Assembly: GCA_028708075.1 (NCBI GenBank)
Contig: JAQVZS010000019.1
Location: 1 to 47,228 of the forward strand
Source: Massilibacteroides sp.
GTDB lineage: Bacteria; Bacteroidota; Bacteroidia; Bacteroidales; Tannerellaceae
Reading direction: 5' to 3'
Length of the DNA: 47,228 bases
Shown here: positions 43,140 to 47,228 of the stretch, in pieces
Layout of the letters: every line of letters begins with the position of its first letter
Numbering within the stretch: the first letter of the stretch is position 1
Notes under the pieces: generated by a model
Seen by the model: only the letters and a program-made list of their open reading frames with translations
The model's database searches: none
What the model was told of the DNA's origin: nothing
Made by a program: the position numbers and the translations under genes

Positions 43140-43167
43140 GTCTCAATTTTATTTTGTTCGGTGAATT

Positions 43168-45576
43168 TTATAGTTTAACTTTTATACTTTTGCCTGTATA
43201 AGTAACAGTTTTGTTAATGTTTTTTATAGTTGCAATGACTACAATGTTGAATTTTCGTTCGTTGAGCATCCCGGGATACGATCCCTTGCGAGCATCAATG
43301 GTAAGTGTGCGTGATTTATCGTTCCAGGTCATTGGAATCTCTGTATACTGTCCCTTCTGATAATTATAATTATCACCTTCGTCTTCATAAAGAGTGAACG
43401 ATGCATTTGCTCCTGGGTATATAAACAGTGTAATGTTATCCCATGCCTTCTCATTCACATACTGAAGATCTTGACCAAGGGGAAGAATGCTACCCATTTT
43501 AACATATAGTGGAGAATGTGAGATTGGAGCATCTGCTTTGATCTTCTGCCCTCCATCAAGTTTTTCGTTTGTCCAGTAATCGTACCACTGAGTTCCAGCA
43601 GGAAGATATACTTCATATTGTTTTTTTTCACTCCAATTAACAGCTGGCCAACCATAGGCAAGATCATTGCTATCCTGCTTATTCCATCCAGACTGCTCAT
43701 CCGTCTTCACCACTTTTTCCTTTGTATAAAGTGGGTCAACTACAGGGCAAACCAGAATACTGCGTCCAAACATAAACTCTTTTCCTAAATTCCATGTATT
43801 CCTGTCATTCTTAAAGTCCATTACAAGAGCACGCATGAAACTATCGTCATTCTTACTTACTTGCCAGCTTGTACTGTAAATATAGGGGAGTAGATTGTAA
43901 CGCATCTTTACAGCAGAGAGAAGTGCATCGAATACTGGTTCGCCAGGTTTTCCATAGTAATATAGTTCACGATATACATCCGTACCATGACTTCGCATCA
44001 TTGGATTGAAGAGTCCGAACTGCATCCATCGTACATAGAGTTCTTGAAACTGGGGGTTCTTGGTTCCTGAATTATCGAGGAAATGACGATTGTATGAACC
44101 TGCAAAGAAACCACCGATGTCTGTGTTAACGTTAGGATTGGCTGTTAGTGTGTAGTTAAGGCATAGAGGCACCTGATTACGCAGAGACTCCCATGAACTA
44201 CCAACATCTCCGCTCCAAGTGTTAGCTCCATAACGCTGTTGGCCAGCAAAATACGAACGAGTAAGAATAAAGACGCGTTTATTTTTGTCCACAGCACGCT
44301 GATGTTTGTCAACTCCACCTACAGTCATGAATGGGAAAAGGTTTCGCACAGATCGGTAAGAACCTGCCGAACACTTCTCGTTAAGATCAGATTCTTTATA
44401 ATTAACATGATCAGGGTCTGTAGAGTCCATCCACCAGGCATCAATACCCATATTATGCAGACGGGAGAGATTTTCCCAGTAAATATCTCGTGCTTCCGGA
44501 CTGTAACAATCATAAACTCTGACACCAGAAGGATAGTCCTTACGAGGAGGCCATGAATCAAGTCCAGACTCAGGCCAAGTCTCGAATGAGAAAAGCAAAC
44601 CTTTTTCTTTAAGTTGTTTGAAGGGCTTTGTTTGCGGGCCAAAACTTGACCAGATACTGATACTTATATGTGCATTTTTTTTATGTACTTCGTCGATCAT
44701 TTTCTGTGCGTTATTGAAGTCTTTATTGATAAACTCCATTGCGTTCCAGGTATAGTTTGTGCCCCAATACTGCCAGTCCTGAATAATGCCATCGAAGGGA
44801 ATTTTCATTTTACGATATTTGCGCACAACCTCAAGTAATTCATCTTGAGTCTTGTATCTCTCACGACTCTGATGGTAACCATATGTCCACAAAGGAAGCA
44901 TAGGAACTTTACCTGTCAGATGTCTCATCTCACGTATAACACTATCCGCGTTCTCGCCATACATAAAATAATAATCTACAAGTTTTCCAACCTGACTTTC
45001 CAATTCTAGAGTTTTGTTGTCGTTAAGAGTCGTTGGCGAATAGTTGTCCCAATAGATACCGTAGCCTTTAATACTTTGAAAAAAATGAGCATAATCCTGA
45101 AGGTTGGATTGTTGCATCTTACAGTGTTCACCCCGTAGGGACATCTTGCCATTTTGTAGCATTCCAATACCATAGATGGGTTCATCTGTGTCAAGCGCAA
45201 AGCCTTGTTTTACCTTATATGCACCTTTATCAATCCCCTCAGTAATTGGGGTGAATACATATTCACCTTCTGTCAAAAGATGTGTACCGTCTGTTTTTGC
45301 AAAAGTAACCTTTCCTGATTTTTCGTCAACGGTTACTTTCAAGGCTAATGACTTATACGTTGTCACATCAGCATTGGTCGTTTTTTTTACATTTACATTT
45401 TCCGGTGATGCAGTCACAACAAACGATTTCTTATCAACAGCTTTGTCGTCGGGTGTTTTAGTAACATGTACTATGTTAGGAGTAAAAAATTCAATCTTTA
45501 AATTCTGTGCCATGGCATGCGTAAAGACAAATGTCATGGCAACAGCAAACGCCCAAATTCTTTTAGTTATTTTCAT
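43168..45576 (-). CDS. Exported GH31 alpha-glycosidase
   Basis: The protein has 802 residues with signal peptide MKITKRIWAFAVAMTFVFTHAMA. The N-terminal beta-sandwich runs to about 210. The TIM-barrel starts at MLPLWTYGYHQSRERYKTQDE, and DAWWMDSTDPDHV holds the nucleophile Asp384 of GH31. WSGDVGSSW and TDIGGFF are further GH31 marks, with the acid/base Asp in the WSGD motif. C-terminal beta-domains follow. Family members are alpha-glucosidases, alpha-xylosidases or alpha-galactosidase-like enzymes. The WxDxTxPD variant is frequent in Bacteroidetes; specificity is unclear. The GH27 neighbour, 38 bases away, and the GH29 gene suggest mixed alpha-linked glycans such as mucin or blood-group chains. 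Confidence 0.92.
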   Translation of the reverse strand: MKITKRIWAFAVAMTFVFTHAMAQNLKIEFFTPNIVHVTKTPDDKAVDKKSFVVTASPENVNVKKTTNADVTTYKSLALKVTVDEKSGKVTFAKTDGTHLLTEGEYVFTPITEGIDKGAYKVKQGFALDTDEPIYGIGMLQNGKMSLRGEHCKMQQSNLQDYAHFFQSIKGYGIYWDNYSPTTLNDNKTLELESQVGKLVDYYFMYGENADSVIREMRHLTGKVPMLPLWTYGYHQSRERYKTQDELLEVVRKYRKMKIPFDGIIQDWQYWGTNYTWNAMEFINKDFNNAQKMIDEVHKKNAHISISIWSSFGPQTKPFKQLKEKGLLFSFETWPESGLDSWPPRKDYPSGVRVYDCYSPEARDIYWENLSRLHNMGIDAWWMDSTDPDHVNYKESDLNEKCSAGSYRSVRNLFPFMTVGGVDKHQRAVDKNKRVFILTRSYFAGQQRYGANTWSGDVGSSWESLRNQVPLCLNYTLTANPNVNTDIGGFFAGSYNRHFLDNSGTKNPQFQELYVRWMQFGLFNPMMRSHGTDVYRELYYYGKPGEPVFDALLSAVKMRYNLLPYIYSTSWQVSKNDDSFMRALVMDFKNDRNTWNLGKEFMFGRSILVCPVVDPLYTKEKVVKTDEQSGWNKQDSNDLAYGWPAVNWSEKKQYEVYLPAGTQWYDYWTNEKLDGGQKIKADAPISHSPLYVKMGSILPLGQDLQYVNEKAWDNITLFIYPGANASFTLYEDEGDNYNYQKGQYTEIPMTWNDKSRTLTIDARKGSYPGMLNERKFNIVVIATIKNINKTVTYTGKSIKVKL

Positions 45577-45614
45577 AAATGTTCGTTTTCTATAAATTTA
45601 TATTTTTTAGATGT

Positions 45615-47228
45615 TTATTTTGTTGGGGTAAATAGATAGAGTCCAGCTCCATGTTGCGGTAATTCTCTACTGAAGCTTTCTTTGAATTTCCCAAGTTCTT
45701 TGTGACTCCACAAATCACGAACTTTGACCTTACCTTTTATGCCTAAATCCTCGAAGTTTACTTTTACATGAGCCATTTCAGGAAGATCCATTCTTTCTTT
45801 GCTGACAAGGACACCAAAAATAACCGAACCCTTGTCCTCGGTAACAACTCCGGTTGCTGTAAAGGTATCGTAACCTTCCGGCAATTCGTAAATGATAACG
45901 GATTCGGCATGGGTTCCAATACCTTCGATCGGTTGATCGTTGATTATAATAGGTTTATTATCACATGTCCTGTTCACGCGGGTTTCGCCCCAACTTGTAT
46001 TCGCACTGATCCATTTCAAATCAGTAAGTTTCAGGTCGCCTTTTGCCCCATGAAGCACAGGATTACCCCACACTACATGGTCCCAGTTAAAACCATTGCC
46101 ACCATCTTTTACGAATATAGCAAGCTTTTTGCCCCCTTTTAGTGATACTTCAATTTTTTGAGAACTACCTTTCCCGGTAATAAGCGGACTAGCATAGTCA
46201 GCATTATTGAAATCAATATTGTCGCCTTTGCTTTGGGCATTGAAAAGTGCAACATATTTGTCTTTGCTATTGGGAACATCAGCAGTCCAGACTATCAGAT
46301 TTTTATCTCTCGACACCTGACGATTGTTGGTGCTTTGCTGATTCACTTTCAACATCTCCGGATTGGTGAGTATATCTTTGGTGAAATCATCCAGCTTAGT
46401 CATATCACCTCCGAAAATAAGTGGCGAACGCCCAATAGCCCAAAGGCTCATCAACGTGTATTGCTCATTTTTAGTGAAGTTGGTTGAACGGTTGAAATCG
46501 ACAACACCAATCGGAAGCATATCGGCATCCGGGAAATGTCCGGGTCCACGGTATGGTGTCCAAGCATCCAGTCGTTCGAACATGGCCAGCAATAATTCCC
46601 ATCTATCCCAAAAATCATCGGTAATACGCCACATATTGGCATGGTTCATCACGTGTTCTCCGGCTGTAATCGGCGTTGCACCGGGTGACAAACTTAAAAC
46701 GATCGCTCTGCCACTTTTATCGATTGCCTTTCTGAGCGCTTCAATTTCTGCTTTTTGTACCTTGTCGTATGGACGAGAAATGTCATCGCATTTTATGAAA
46801 TCTACTCCCCAGTTGGCATACATTTGGACGATTGAATTGTAGTAAGCCTGACCTTCGGGTTTAGTAGCATCTACGCCATACATATCAGGATTCCATGCAC
46901 ATTCTGAGCTGGTTAACGCTATATCTTGGGCTTTAGCGGTTGTTCCTAGAACAGGAGTATTTTGTTCAACAGCCTGACGAGGAATACCGCGCATAATATG
47001 AATTCCAAATTTAAGCCCTTTCGAATGTACATAATCGGCAAGAGGTTTAAATCCTTTGCCATTAGCAGCTGAAGGAAACTTTTTTAGTCCGGGAGTTAAA
47101 CGTCCGTATTCGTCCATGGTAAGCATAGCTTTAGGATCATAAGAGTGACCTTTTGACGCCGGTTCGTACCATTGAATATCTACCGTAAGATACCTGTATC
47201 CACTTGGCAAAAGAGATTTTGCCATTGC
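45615..47228 (-). CDS. GH27 alpha-galactosidase-like enzyme with NPCBM domain, 5' end outside window
   Basis: The frame stays open to the right window edge. About 537 residues are visible and the N-terminal part (signal peptide and first barrel strand) is missing. The visible part starts within the barrel (GYRYLTVDIQWYEP). GVDFIKCDDIS holds the nucleophile Asp of clan D enzymes, and MWRITDDFWDRW the acid/base Asp. RSPLIFGGDMTKL closes the barrel. After a beta-sandwich, an NPCBM domain starts near KWISANTSWGETRVNRT and contains GIGTHAESVIIYEL, a carbohydrate-binding module. The enzyme probably cuts terminal alpha-galactose from host or plant glycans. It is the first visible gene of the GH27-GH31-GH29 set. 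Confidence 0.9.
   Translation of the reverse strand, partial: AMAKSLLPSGYRYLTVDIQWYEPASKGHSYDPKAMLTMDEYGRLTPGLKKFPSAANGKGFKPLADYVHSKGLKFGIHIMRGIPRQAVEQNTPVLGTTAKAQDIALTSSECAWNPDMYGVDATKPEGQAYYNSIVQMYANWGVDFIKCDDISRPYDKVQKAEIEALRKAIDKSGRAIVLSLSPGATPITAGEHVMNHANMWRITDDFWDRWELLLAMFERLDAWTPYRGPGHFPDADMLPIGVVDFNRSTNFTKNEQYTLMSLWAIGRSPLIFGGDMTKLDDFTKDILTNPEMLKVNQQSTNNRQVSRDKNLIVWTADVPNSKDKYVALFNAQSKGDNIDFNNADYASPLITGKGSSQKIEVSLKGGKKLAIFVKDGGNGFNWDHVVWGNPVLHGAKGDLKLTDLKWISANTSWGETRVNRTCDNKPIIINDQPIEGIGTHAESVIIYELPEGYDTFTATGVVTEDKGSVIFGVLVSKERMDLPEMAHVKVNFEDLGIKGKVKVRDLWSHKELGKFKESFSRELPQHGAGLYLFTPTK

Overview
The window looks like a chromosome segment of a gut-type Bacteroidales, most plausibly Parabacteroides or a relative (inference). 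The grounds are SusC-like TonB receptors with carboxypeptidase-like N-terminal domains, lipoproteins with an acid run after the lipobox Cys, DUF4374/DUF4876/DUF6850-type proteins, several matches to the Bacteroides -7 box TAnnTTTG, and host-glycan glycosidases. No rRNA, tRNA or CRISPR array was seen.

Layout. 1-3270: small accessory genes (a secreted hypothetical, a broken TPR regulator, a secreted HEXXH-X18-E metalloprotease-like protein). 3306-4645: an esterase and a small membrane protein. 4931-6943: a three-gene operon, bactofilin / actin-like protein / second bactofilin. 6967-9718: lolD-like ATPase, sodium symporter and a helix-hairpin-helix protein on the minus strand. 9831-11522: umuDC. 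11625-13963: a CstA-type transporter and a glycerophosphodiesterase lipoprotein. 14624-26437: a cobalamin riboswitch followed by an eight-gene tetrapyrrole/metal operon (TonB receptor, DUF4374 lipoprotein, exported CbiK, PepSY protein, membrane-anchored CobN/HmuS-like protein, HmuT-, HmuU- and HmuV-like proteins). 26954-30836: lipopolysaccharide-decoration genes (glycosyltransferase-kinase fusion, glycosyltransferase, phosphoethanolamine transferase). 30942-38929: a TonB receptor / DUF4876 / DUF6850 / C25-like protease operon. 39137-41338: a lipoprotein and an amino-acid permease. 41373-47228: GH29, GH31 and GH27 glycosidases, the last cut by the window edge.

Most notable. (1) The actin-like protein at 5354-6388 has its phosphate-1 signature (GIDIGNATT) at the C-terminus and none at the N-terminus, so it reads as a circularly permuted ParM-type actin, and it sits between two bactofilins. 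This is the best candidate for an undescribed system. (2) The riboswitch-controlled operon joins an exported chelatase and a CobN/HmuS-like protein to an ExbB/ExbD-like motor pair. This suggests proton-motive-force-driven metal insertion into, or removal from, corrinoids or other tetrapyrroles in the cell envelope. (3) That operon is flanked by rearranged direct repeats, an IS110-type transposase stump and a copied promoter region, showing that it was inserted or recombined into an LPS gene cluster.
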